In this document: positions 32,322 to 40,862 of the stretch, piece by piece | Layout: each line of letters starts with the position of its first letter | How positions within the stretch are numbered: position 1 is the first letter of the stretch | Source of the DNA: an uncultured Ruminococcus sp. | GTDB taxonomy: Bacteria; Bacillota; Clostridia; Oscillospirales; Ruminococcaceae | Direction: 5' to 3' | DNA length: 60,155 nucleotides | Assembly (NCBI GenBank): GCA_902781565.1 | Contig: CACZJT010000007.1 | Location: 1 to 60,155, forward strand | Notes under the pieces: generated by a model | The model's input: only the letters and a program-made list of their open reading frames with translations | The model's database searches: none | What the model was told of the DNA's origin: nothing | Translations under genes and position numbers: made by a program

Positions 32322-33938
32322 TCAGGTTATTTCATTTATCGTCATAAGGTCTGTTGCGTTTAGTTTGCCATCGAGCTCGCAGGTCTGCTTGACGTAATCT
32401 ACGTTGTACATGGCGTATCTGATATAGTTTTCTTCCGATACATCGTTCTTTTTGATGTAAACGGCGAGCTTTTCCGTGCCCTTGCCAACTAAATCTATAC
32501 CTACGCTGCTGCCCGCGACCGTTTCGGCGTTTTCTATGGTCTTGGTGTATGCGATATTTCCGTCACGGTAGATATCAATGGTGTAGCTTCCCGAGATACC
32601 ATCGGGGAGGGGGAGTTGTAGGGTCATCGAGATGGGTCCGTCTTCCTTGCCTGCCGAAACGTATATCATTACCTCCGTACCTCCGAACACCTGCTCTCTT
32701 TCGGCAATGCTCTGTTCTATCACCGTTCCCACTGCTTCGTCCGAGAATGTATCGGAGATAACATAGTTCAGCCCTGCTCTTTTCAGCTCCGCGATCGCTT
32801 CCGCCTGCGTCATGCCCACAACAGAGGGTACGGTCACAAGCTGCTCTGTTTCGCTCTCATCGGGTATAACGGCAGTTACCGTGGTCACGTCTGTTTCTTC
32901 GGGATAGGTGATGGGAACGGCGGTGGTGGTGACAGAGGTCGTAACTTCGGTCACTGTCGTCACGGCATTCGTGTCGGAGCTGTCTGATAACAGCCGATAT
33001 GATGAGCTTATGGCTTCTATGTCCTCATCATCTTTTATCTTTCGGGCGATGATGTAATTCCGCTCGATGTCATTTTCCGGGAAAAACAAAATAGAAAGGT
33101 ATTCGTCATCGCTTGTGAACGATACGTTACTCGTGTAAACTCCGCATTTGTCTGTCCAAGTTTGCAGATCATCGGGAATATAGTCGGGCTCACTGCCGAG
33201 CGACGGTATTCCGTTAAGGTACCTAAGGATAACATATTTGCGGGTGCTGCCGTCAATATCCGAAAGCTCTATCACGGGGCTTTTCCTGACCTGCTCGATA
33301 TCTTTGAGCTTTTCCATGCTTGACGGAGCATATAATGCTATGACCTCATTATTTTCATCGAAGCTCTTATATTCATCGAAGCTCTTATCTGCGACCACGG
33401 TGAAGAAATTCTTTCCGTTGTCCCTGTATTCTTCAAACGCGGTTTCCGAATAGATGTCCTGCGTTTCCATGAAGTTCGGGATAGTTATGCTACCTATTTT
33501 TTCCTTTTCGGGATAAGACTTTTCAGTGTTTCCGTCCTCCGCGCCCCCGGCCGGCATCTGCGCCCCCGGAGTCACCTCCGTGCGGCTTTCGGTCACAAGC
33601 TCCTCGGAGCTGTCACGTCCGCGCAGACCCACCGCCGCAGCGCACACTATGATAGCTGCGCAGGCTGCCACAGATATGAGCGCCGCGGGCAGACGGCTTT
33701 TCAGCCTTGCGGGCTCATCGTATGATTTGTTTGTGTTCATTGTTATGTTCTCCTTTTTCTCTGTAAAACTGTCCAAAAATCTTCTCTCTTTAACTTCCGC
33801 TGCTGTCCTTTCCGTTCCGAATGTCTTTTTGCCCGCCGCGAGAGAAGCCGCACGTTCAATGACGCGGCTTTTCAGCTCCGCGGACGGTTCAAGGCTGCTG
33901 CGAATGTCCGATACGGTAGCTCTTTTTCTCTTTTGCAT
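32322..33938 (-). CDS. Membrane protein with extracellular PASTA domain, putative anti-sigma factor
   Basis: A 538-residue single-pass protein. About 85 cytoplasmic residues precede a membrane helix (LPAALISVAACAAIIVCAAAVGL, about 83-105). A DUF-like outer region follows, with FFTVVADKSFDEY, YVILRYLNGIP and ITYPEE segments resembling the anti-sigma outer domains of Clostridia. Next come a Thr/Val-rich linker, one PASTA domain (VTVPSVVGMTQAEAIAELKRAGLNY) and a C-terminal beta-rich region. PASTA domains bind peptidoglycan fragments. The start overlaps the ECF sigma gene by 50 bases, GGAGG nine bases upstream. The context says it holds the sigma factor; the cytoplasmic part shows no zinc-finger anti-sigma motif, so that role is inferred. 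Confidence 0.75.
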   Translation of the reverse strand: MQKRKRATVSDIRSSLEPSAELKSRVIERAASLAAGKKTFGTERTAAEVKERRFLDSFTEKKENITMNTNKSYDEPARLKSRLPAALISVAACAAIIVCAAAVGLRGRDSSEELVTESRTEVTPGAQMPAGGAEDGNTEKSYPEKEKIGSITIPNFMETQDIYSETAFEEYRDNGKNFFTVVADKSFDEYKSFDENNEVIALYAPSSMEKLKDIEQVRKSPVIELSDIDGSTRKYVILRYLNGIPSLGSEPDYIPDDLQTWTDKCGVYTSNVSFTSDDEYLSILFFPENDIERNYIIARKIKDDEDIEAISSSYRLLSDSSDTNAVTTVTEVTTSVTTTAVPITYPEETDVTTVTAVIPDESETEQLVTVPSVVGMTQAEAIAELKRAGLNYVISDTFSDEAVGTVIEQSIAEREQVFGGTEVMIYVSAGKEDGPISMTLQLPLPDGISGSYTIDIYRDGNIAYTKTIENAETVAGSSVGIDLVGKGTEKLAVYIKKNDVSEENYIRYAMYNVDYVKQTCELDGKLNATDLMTINEIT

Positions 33939-34455
33939 TTTCAGCCGCCTCCGTTTCCTTTATGTTTCTTTCGTTCTCGGTAAGCGCGGCTTTCAGCTTT
34001 TCACGTGCACGCCTGAGCCGCATTTTCACAGCGCCCTCGCTTATCCGCATTATCTCCGCGACCTCGGCTATCGGGACTTCCTCGAAGTAATGCAGATACA
34101 GCGGCAGGCGGTACTTTTCTTTGAGTCTCATGACCGCCTGCCAAAGCTCCGTATTGTCGGGCGGGCTCTCGTCGTACCTGACGCTCTCGGGGTCGAACTC
34201 CTCACCGTTTCGGAACAGGTTCCACGGGGAGCGGTCGGCGGCGCGGCAGAGGTTCACCGCCGTGCGTATGAGCCACGCCTTCCGCGCCCTCTCATCGGTG
34301 AAATGAAGCTCCTTCGTGTAGTATAGCAGGAACACCTCCTGGAAGATATCCTCACGCTCCGACCGCGTTCTGAGTGTCGAGAAGATGATGCCGTTGACTA
34401 TCCTGCCGTATCTCTCCATCACGAACTGTAGGTCTTTTTCTTCCTCCGACATCAT
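33889..34455 (-). CDS. RNA polymerase sigma factor, ECF family
   Basis: A 188-residue ECF sigma factor. Region 2 is EREDIFQEVFLLYYTKELHF with RARKAWLIRTAVNLC; region 4 holds the helix-turn-helix HYFEEVPIAEVAEIMRISEGAVKMRLRRAREKLK. A charged C-terminal tail of about 30 residues extends past region 4. Two ATG codons (34455 and 34452) are possible. It is the first gene of a two-gene unit with the PASTA membrane protein, which overlaps its end. That suggests a sigma factor released by a cell-wall signal (inference). An extended -10 box TGTGGTAAAAT (about 34504-34514, minus) with no good -35 lies upstream. Confidence 0.92.
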   Translation of the reverse strand: MMSEEEKDLQFVMERYGRIVNGIIFSTLRTRSEREDIFQEVFLLYYTKELHFTDERARKAWLIRTAVNLCRAADRSPWNLFRNGEEFDPESVRYDESPPDNTELWQAVMRLKEKYRLPLYLHYFEEVPIAEVAEIMRISEGAVKMRLRRAREKLKAALTENERNIKETEAAENAKEKKSYRIGHSQQP

Positions 34456-34664
34456 CTCTCACCGCCCTTTGCTGTTGTTGAATGCATTCGTATACTAATG
34501 CTGATTTTACCACAAAAGTAACGGTTTTTGTGATATCGAACCGAATTTTGTATATATGCACAGTCTTTTGATAGAAATATGACAGCTCTTTGGTGAGATT
34601 TGCCCGCTTGCTTTAGGAACATAAATTTATAAGATAAAATTTTTAATAAATTGTCTAAAAGCTC
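34456..34664. other. A/T-rich divergent intergenic region
   Basis: The 358 bases between the ECF sigma gene and the REC-HD-GYP gene hold divergent start regions: a weak minus-strand extended -10 (TGTGGTAAAAT) and a plus-strand promoter at 34665-34693. I see no gene, repeat or RNA in the rest. Confidence 0.6.
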
Positions 34665-34693
34665 TTGATTATTTTTTCCGAATATGCTATAAT
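34665..34693 (+). promoter_or_regulatory. Promoter of the REC-HD-GYP-Hpt gene
   Basis: TTGATT, 17-base spacer, TATAAT, with TATGC before the -10 (extended -10). The leader is about 115 bases. Confidence 0.8.
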
Positions 34694-34813
34694 AATAATT
34701 GGTATTCTTAATATGCTTCGATTTTTTAAAATTTCCTGATAACGGAATACACAGACCGATGAATAACGCTTTGATCTTCCCATAAGTGAGGGAGAAAACG
34801 GAGGAGGATATAT

Positions 34814-36277
34814 ATGGGCAAACTGATAGCTGTAGTGGACGACGATCTGCTTAATCTCAAGACCGCCGAACGTATACTGAGCTTTAACGGATATGATGTG
34901 GACTGCCTTGCTTCGGGCGAGGAGCTTCTTGAATATGTGGAGGACAAAAAGCCCGATCTTATCCTGCTCGATATCTATATGACGGGTATAGACGGATTTG
35001 AGACGCTCAAACGCCTGCAAAAAATGAAAAGGGGCAGACACATACCCGTTATCTTCCTGACTTCCGACGGTGACTCCGACACCGAGACAAAAGCACTTTC
35101 CTCGGGGGCGATGGATTTTATCGTCAAGCCCTTCGTTGATACTATACTGCTCCTGCGCGTTCAGCATACTCTTGAACTTGCGCGGTTACAGAACGACCTT
35201 AAAAGCGAGGTCAAGCGCATGAGCGGCGAGATCATCAAAGAGCATGACAGAAATGAGAAGCTGTCTATGCAGGTGGTAAAGACTCTTGCGGGTGCTATCG
35301 ACGCCAAGGATAAGTACACGAAGGGGCACTCCACGAGAGTTGCCGAATACGCCCGCGAGATCGCAAAGCGTGCGGGCAAGAGCGACAAGTATCAGGAAGA
35401 GATCTACATGATGGGTCTGCTCCATGATGTCGGCAAGATAGGTATACCCGATTCTGTGATAAACAAGCCATCCAAGCTGACGGACGAGGAGTACGCCGTT
35501 ATCAAAACTCATCCGGTCATAGGCAGCAACATACTCAAAAATATCAACGAGATGCCTAAGCTGGCTGTAGGAGCAAGGTGGCATCACGAGCGCTTTGACG
35601 GTAAGGGTTATCCCGACGGACTTTCGGGTGAAAAGATCCCCGAGGAGGCGCGTATGCTGGCGGTCGCCGATGCCTACGATGCTATGTCCTCGCGCAGAAG
35701 CTATCACGATATATATGCTCAGGGGTACATCAAAAATGAATTATTGCAGAATATGGGAACTCAGTTCGACCCCAAATACGCCATGATAATGCTCACGATA
35801 ATCGAGGAGGATACCGATTATGTCATGCGCGAGCATACACCCGATGAGAAAGGCGGGTTTTCGGGTGAAAACGGCGAGCAGGATAACAAGGGCGAACGCC
35901 TTTTTTCCTTCTTTTCGATGCTCGAGGCGAGCGGTCTGAATACCGCTATCGGCATGAAATACTGTATGAACGATCCTAAGTTCTACAGAGAGATGCTGAG
36001 CGAATTTGCGGTCAGCTCCCGCGACAGGGAGGCTATGATGAATGCCTACTTCACTCTCAAGGACTGGGATAAGTACCGCGTTTACGTTCATTCGCTGAAA
36101 AGCGCGTCCATGACCATAGGTGCAAAGGCGCTTTCGGAATATGCGCGGAAGGTAGAGGACGCCTGCAAAAATGAAGATATTGATTATGTTCTTGAAAATC
36201 ATGAGAGCCTTATCGCACGAATGAATGTTGTTGTCGGAGGGATACTTATGACGATAGCCGTTTACGGCGAACAGTGA
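34814..36277 (+). CDS. Response regulator with REC, HD-GYP and C-terminal Hpt domains
   Basis: A 487-residue cytoplasmic signalling protein. Residues 1-125 are a receiver domain with Asp53 in LILLDIYM, acidic VVDDD at the start and late Lys in VKPF. A coiled linker follows. An HD-GYP domain spans about 160-330 with LLHDVGKIGIPD (HD), KTHPVIGS, WHHERFDGKGYPDGL (GYP) and VADAYDAMSS. Residues about 385-480 form an Hpt domain with phospho-acceptor His426 in VHSLKSAS. HD-GYP domains hydrolyse c-di-GMP. A receiver and an Hpt in one protein imply a phosphorelay in which it both receives and donates phosphate. No histidine kinase adjoins it. GGAGGA precedes ATG 34814. Confidence 0.92.
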   Translation: MGKLIAVVDDDLLNLKTAERILSFNGYDVDCLASGEELLEYVEDKKPDLILLDIYMTGIDGFETLKRLQKMKRGRHIPVIFLTSDGDSDTETKALSSGAMDFIVKPFVDTILLLRVQHTLELARLQNDLKSEVKRMSGEIIKEHDRNEKLSMQVVKTLAGAIDAKDKYTKGHSTRVAEYAREIAKRAGKSDKYQEEIYMMGLLHDVGKIGIPDSVINKPSKLTDEEYAVIKTHPVIGSNILKNINEMPKLAVGARWHHERFDGKGYPDGLSGEKIPEEARMLAVADAYDAMSSRRSYHDIYAQGYIKNELLQNMGTQFDPKYAMIMLTIIEEDTDYVMREHTPDEKGGFSGENGEQDNKGERLFSFFSMLEASGLNTAIGMKYCMNDPKFYREMLSEFAVSSRDREAMMNAYFTLKDWDKYRVYVHSLKSASMTIGAKALSEYARKVEDACKNEDIDYVLENHESLIARMNVVVGGILMTIAVYGEQ

Positions 36278-36294
36278 TACGATACGATCTCATT

Positions 36295-36326
36295 GGGCAG
36301 CTTTGAAAAAAGGCTGCCCTTTTTAG
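36295..36326 (+). terminator. Terminator of the REC-HD-GYP-Hpt gene
   Basis: GGGCAGC / GCTGCCC stem followed by CTTTTTAG. Confidence 0.8.
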
Positions 36327-36364
36327 ATTTTTCGTAAATTTTTGATTATAAATCGTTAGAATAG

Positions 36365-36393
36365 TTGACAAAAACAGTGAATACTGATATAAT
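36365..36393 (+). promoter_or_regulatory. Promoter of the Big_2/dockerin gene
   Basis: TTGACA, 17-base spacer, TATAAT: both boxes perfect, with CTGA before the -10. Confidence 0.88.
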
Positions 36394-36445
36394 TAAAATG
36401 TATATATTTGGGTCTCGCCGATCTCGGTGAAAGGGGAAATGATCT

Positions 36446-39400
36446 ATGAAAAAAAGGATAGTTGCGGCTCTTTGCGCACTTGTCATGGTGCTTGGGAGCG
36501 GTGCGGTATTTTACGAATACGGGGCTCTGCCTTTGAGCGCAGATGCCGCGGGAGTGAGCGATCCTGATGGCAGTCTGGATATCAGCGCTTTGAATAAGGG
36601 CAGCGCGGTCGCTCTTCCGAGTGAGCTCATTGATTATACGAATACCGAAAGTCAATGCAGACAGATCTATAATGAAAAAAATAACGGCATATATTTCCTT
36701 AACGGCAAGAAGCTCTCGTTCCTTTCGCTTGACGACGGAAGCTACGGATCGCTCTGTACTTTTACACTGTCTCCCGAGCTTATCAAAGAATACGTAAAGG
36801 CTAATTATACCGACAGAGGCGCAAAGTTATCGGACGTTTCCGTTACGACGGTACAGATGATCGACTCATATGAAATCGGCAGTAAGCTCTATGTTCTCGT
36901 GAAGCCGAGGTGGAAAGAAACGTATCTGAGCGGCACTCCGAGAACAAGCAGCTTCAGTGCGGGACTGTACGCGCTGATCACCTATGATCTCGACAGCATG
37001 GCTATTACTAACTCGCAGGTACTGCCGGACAGCGATATAAAGGCTTATATGAACGTTGGTGCAGACAGCGCAGATAGGCTTTATTTCTCATACACCAAAA
37101 GCGTTGACGATGGTTCGGGAGCATTGGTATCTAAGAATTTCATGTCGCTGAACGACAGCTCGCTTGAGGTGCTTGATGAAGTCAGTCTGCCCTGCGAGAT
37201 GAGAAGGTTCGGTGCCGCAGATCCCGCAACAGGAAATTTCTGCTACGAAGGCAGCGGTACATGGGGTTCTTCGAGCAAGACCTACGATGTCTATGGCCTG
37301 TATACGGGTACTGTGAAAGGTAATAAGCTGTCCGCCGAGTCGGATTATATGGCTCTGATAGGTTATGATGACATCGAAAAGGGAAAGAGTTCTTATCTTG
37401 GCAGACATATCTCCTTTGAGGACGGGAAGTATTTCTGCGTGGATACACCCGCACAAAAAAGCGTCAAGGTCTTTGACACATCGACTTTCCCCGATGCAAA
37501 CAAGTCACTGTTGCTCAATATCGAGAGAGATTACGAAGCGGACAGCAACGGAAGTATGCTCACAGGTGCCATTGGCTCAAGGACTGTTGCGGGATTCGGC
37601 TCCGAGAATACGGTCATCACGGTCAGAGGAAAGAGCGTTATCGACGAGATCGGCACAGCAGACGGCGAAGCTATCGCTTCCCGCGAATCGGCACACTCGG
37701 TATTCTCTCTCTTACGCAGCAGCAGCGATGTGATAGCGGTCGAGAAACAGAGCGACAGCTACTATCTCCAGAAATTCACATGGATAAAGACCACAAAGCT
37801 GACCCTCAACAGCGAAAATGTGACAATTGACGCAGGTTCTTCCTTTAAGCTGACAGCAGAGGGCGACGGCGGCTATTCCGAGAAGATCAACTGGAGCACA
37901 AGCGATCCTGCTGTCGCTTCCGTTAACAGCGATGGTATCGTTTACGGAACTCATGCGGGAACTGCATATATCACAGCCAAAAACAGAGACGGTGTTTCGG
38001 CGCAGTGTAAGGTCACGGTAAAGGACACGGCACAGTCTCAGGCGGGCGGCACGAGCTATGACCTTGCGGCTACGGGCGCTTCCTCCACTAATGTTTCCGA
38101 TAATAACTATTCCGTTCACGGAAATGTAGTTAATTCCTACATGGCTGAACAGTCTGACGGCAGTCTCATCAGAGTTGAGCATATCAGTAACGAAGTAGTT
38201 ATCGAGACTTACTCAGCGGACGGCTCCAAACTGCTGTCTTCTCGGAAAATAGCGGACGAGCTTCCCATCTTCGGCGGTATTTTTCTCGGTGAGGACTTTA
38301 ATTTCATCGTTTACGGTCAGAGGAACGAAAAGGAGACTGACAGTTTTGAGGTGATCAGAGCTGTTAAGTATACCAAGGACTGGAAGCGGGTCTCTCAGGC
38401 AACTGTCAACGGCGCCAACACCTATGAGCCTTTTGATTCCGGTTCGCTCAGAATGACAGAAGTCGATGGCAAACTCTATATCTACACCTGCCACCTGATC
38501 TACAGCGATCACCACCAGTCAAACATGATCTTCGTGATAAACGAAGCCGACATGACCGTGGATGACAGCTATTTCGGCATCATGAGTATAAGAGAGGGCA
38601 GCATCAGCCACTCTTTCAACCAGTTTATCCGCACCGACGGCGAGAAGATCTATAGGGTCGATCACGGCGACGCACATCCCCGCGCGGTGACTATCCTTTC
38701 TTCGGACATCGGCGCGAGTGTAAAAAAAGTATCATATACCACCGATCCGTTTACTATCGCGGGAGAGGTCGGCGATAACCGCACAGGCGTTTCACTGGGT
38801 GGCTTCGAGCTCAGCTCCGAAAACTGCATCATTGCGGGAAATACGATAAATCAGGATAACTTTGACACCTCCGAACAACGCAATGTTTTCATTTCGGTAA
38901 CCTCCAAGACACTTGACAGCTCGGAAGTTATAATGCTTACCGACTATCCCGAAGATTCGGGTATAACCGTATACACTCCTCAGCTCGTCAAGCTCGCCGA
39001 TGACAGCTTTATGGTCATGTGGGAGGAAAGCAAGGATCACGATACTCCTACCGTCAAAATCTGCACTATTGACGGCAGCGGGAACCTCACCTCTGCTATT
39101 ACCGAGCCGGAGAACGTAAGGCTCTCCGATTGTCAGCCTTTTGTAGGCTCTGACGGACTTGTAAAGTGGTACGTCACAAAGTCGGGCACGCCTCATCTAT
39201 ATGCAGTCAATCCTTTCGATCCCGAAAAGATAACAACTATCGACAACAGCGGAAGCGGTTCGGGTTCGGATAGCGGAAGCGGTTCCGGTGACAGCACGGA
39301 TCGCATTCCGGGTGACGTGAACAATGACGGAAAGGTTGAAATGGTCGATCTGGCACTGCTTCAGCAGTATCTTGCACATTGGGACGTAGAGATCGATCTT

Positions 39401-39496
39401 TCTGCCGCCAATGTGAACGGTGACGAAAAAGTAGACCTTCAGGATCTTGCACTGCTCCAGCAGTATCTTGCAAGCTGGGATGTTGAACTGATATAA
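36446..39496 (+). CDS. Large secreted protein with Big_2 domain and C-terminal dockerin, function unknown
   Basis: A 1016-residue exported protein with a signal peptide of about 33 residues (MKKRIVAALCALVMVLGSG, then SADAAG). The long middle region has repeated short beta segments with DGKLYIYT / GEKIYRVD / DGKYFCVD patterns, which suggests two propeller-like halves on either side of a bacterial Ig-like Big_2 domain (LTLNSENVTIDAGSSFKLTA to YITAKNRDGVSAQCKVTV, about 450-527). A Gly/Ser/Asp linker leads to a type I dockerin (about 950-1016; VNNDGKVEMVDLALLQQYL and VNGDEKVDLQDLALLQQYL). No catalytic motif is recognised. It should attach through its dockerin to a cohesin partner outside the cell. 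GAAAGGGG precedes ATG 36446. Confidence 0.85.
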   Translation: MKKRIVAALCALVMVLGSGAVFYEYGALPLSADAAGVSDPDGSLDISALNKGSAVALPSELIDYTNTESQCRQIYNEKNNGIYFLNGKKLSFLSLDDGSYGSLCTFTLSPELIKEYVKANYTDRGAKLSDVSVTTVQMIDSYEIGSKLYVLVKPRWKETYLSGTPRTSSFSAGLYALITYDLDSMAITNSQVLPDSDIKAYMNVGADSADRLYFSYTKSVDDGSGALVSKNFMSLNDSSLEVLDEVSLPCEMRRFGAADPATGNFCYEGSGTWGSSSKTYDVYGLYTGTVKGNKLSAESDYMALIGYDDIEKGKSSYLGRHISFEDGKYFCVDTPAQKSVKVFDTSTFPDANKSLLLNIERDYEADSNGSMLTGAIGSRTVAGFGSENTVITVRGKSVIDEIGTADGEAIASRESAHSVFSLLRSSSDVIAVEKQSDSYYLQKFTWIKTTKLTLNSENVTIDAGSSFKLTAEGDGGYSEKINWSTSDPAVASVNSDGIVYGTHAGTAYITAKNRDGVSAQCKVTVKDTAQSQAGGTSYDLAATGASSTNVSDNNYSVHGNVVNSYMAEQSDGSLIRVEHISNEVVIETYSADGSKLLSSRKIADELPIFGGIFLGEDFNFIVYGQRNEKETDSFEVIRAVKYTKDWKRVSQATVNGANTYEPFDSGSLRMTEVDGKLYIYTCHLIYSDHHQSNMIFVINEADMTVDDSYFGIMSIREGSISHSFNQFIRTDGEKIYRVDHGDAHPRAVTILSSDIGASVKKVSYTTDPFTIAGEVGDNRTGVSLGGFELSSENCIIAGNTINQDNFDTSEQRNVFISVTSKTLDSSEVIMLTDYPEDSGITVYTPQLVKLADDSFMVMWEESKDHDTPTVKICTIDGSGNLTSAITEPENVRLSDCQPFVGSDGLVKWYVTKSGTPHLYAVNPFDPEKITTIDNSGSGSGSDSGSGSGDSTDRIPGDVNNDGKVEMVDLALLQQYLAHWDVEIDLSAANVNGDEKVDLQDLALLQQYLASWDVELI

Positions 39497-39528
39497 TACT
39501 ATCTCTTGGGTTAATAAAGAATTATTTC

Positions 39529-39566
39529 GCCCTCTGTACGGATAACGTGACAGAGGGCGGTTTATT
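39529..39566 (+). terminator. Terminator of the Big_2/dockerin gene
   Basis: CGCCCTCTGT / ACAGAGGGCG stem followed by GTTTATT. Confidence 0.82.
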
Positions 39567-39601
39567 GTATATATGTTCAAATGGATTTTTTTACCGGAGG
39601 C

Positions 39602-39630
39602 TTGAAATCCGACGGGAGATGTGCTATAAT
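39602..39630 (+). promoter_or_regulatory. Promoter of the cysteine desulfurase-thiI unit
   Basis: TTGAAA, 17-base spacer, TATAAT, with TGTGC before the -10. Confidence 0.85.
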
Positions 39631-39665
39631 ATAAGGATAGCATATGAAAGGGGCTTTGATCTTTA

Positions 39666-40799
39666 ATGATATATCTTGATAATGCTGCAACTACCAAGCC
39701 GCTCCCTTCGGCGGTCGATGCAGCTGTTAATGCCATGACAGAGGAGCATTTCGGCAATCCTTCGTCGCTGCACAAGCTCGGACTCACTGCTTCACAGACC
39801 GTTTCGGTTGCGCGAAAGACTATCGCTTCGGCTCTCGGCTGCACCGCGGAGGAAATATTCTTTACTTCGGGGGCTACAGAAGCGGACAATACGGCGGTAT
39901 TCGGTGCGGCTATGTCGGTGGGCAAACGCAAGAAGCGCATAGTCACCACATCGGTGGAACACCCCGCCGTAGCAGAGCCTTGCCGACAGCTTTCACAGCG
40001 CGGCTTTGAGGTCGTGAATGTATCTCCCCGCGACGGTGCTTTTCAAGTGGAGGATATAGTTGCGGCAGTAAATGAGGATACTTGCCTTGTGAGCTGTATG
40101 CTGGTGAACAATGAGGTCGGGGCGGTCCTGCCCGTTGCGGAAGCGTTCTTGAAGATCAAGCGTATGTACCCCGATACCCTGACCCACTGTGATGCGGTAC
40201 AGGCATTCATGAAGCTGCCCGTTCTCAGCAAGAAACTGAATGCGGACATGATCTCACTGAGCGGTCACAAGGTCCACGCACCTAAGGGCATCGGTGCGCT
40301 ATACATAAAGAAAGGTGTTCATATCCCCTCACTGATGTTCGGGGGAGGGCAGGAAAGAGGCTTCCGCTCGGGGACGGAATCGGTGCCGCTTATGGCGGCT
40401 TTCGGAGCTGCAGTATCCGAACTTTCTGAAAATATGGACAAAAGATATGTTCATGTCAAAGCGCTCTCCGACCTGCTGAAAGACCGTGTGAACGCCGCAG
40501 AGGGGCTTGTTTATAATTCACCCGAGAACGGCTCGCCTTATGTCAACAGCATTGCAGCCGAGGGGCTTCGCTCCGAAGTTCTGCTGCATTTCCTTGAACA
40601 GCAGGGGATATACGTTTCCAGCGGTTCGGCTTGCTCGAAAGGCAAAAAAAGCTCTATCCCCGCACAGTTCGGCGCTCCCGAAAGGCTCACGGATTTTACG
40701 CTGAGGATCAGCTTTTCGTCAGATAATACGGAAGCCGACATTGACGAGCTTATGAGGGCACTGAAGGAAGCGCAGCATACGTTGCTCAAAGTCAAGTAA
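39666..40799 (+). CDS. Cysteine desulfurase (NifS/IscS family)
   Basis: A 377-residue PLP enzyme that takes sulfur from cysteine as a persulfide. Key parts are YLDNAATTKPLP at the N-terminus, FTSGATEADNTAVFGA, MLVNNEVGAVLPV, the PLP lysine in SLSGHKVHAPKGIGALY and the mobile-loop nucleophile Cys in SSGSACSKGKKS. The next gene is thiI, the order seen in Bacillus where the desulfurase (nifZ) feeds ThiI for 4-thiouridine in tRNA. A role for this copy in tRNA thiolation is therefore more likely than general Fe-S assembly. Own promoter at 39602-39630. Confidence 0.93.
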   Translation: MIYLDNAATTKPLPSAVDAAVNAMTEEHFGNPSSLHKLGLTASQTVSVARKTIASALGCTAEEIFFTSGATEADNTAVFGAAMSVGKRKKRIVTTSVEHPAVAEPCRQLSQRGFEVVNVSPRDGAFQVEDIVAAVNEDTCLVSCMLVNNEVGAVLPVAEAFLKIKRMYPDTLTHCDAVQAFMKLPVLSKKLNADMISLSGHKVHAPKGIGALYIKKGVHIPSLMFGGGQERGFRSGTESVPLMAAFGAAVSELSENMDKRYVHVKALSDLLKDRVNAAEGLVYNSPENGSPYVNSIAAEGLRSEVLLHFLEQQGIYVSSGSACSKGKKSSIPAQFGAPERLTDFTLRISFSSDNTEADIDELMRALKEAQHTLLKVK

Positions 40800-40862
40800 A
40801 CCAACGTTCTATACTATATAATATAAGAGGATAATCGACAAAAATCGGGAAAGGAAAGAAAG

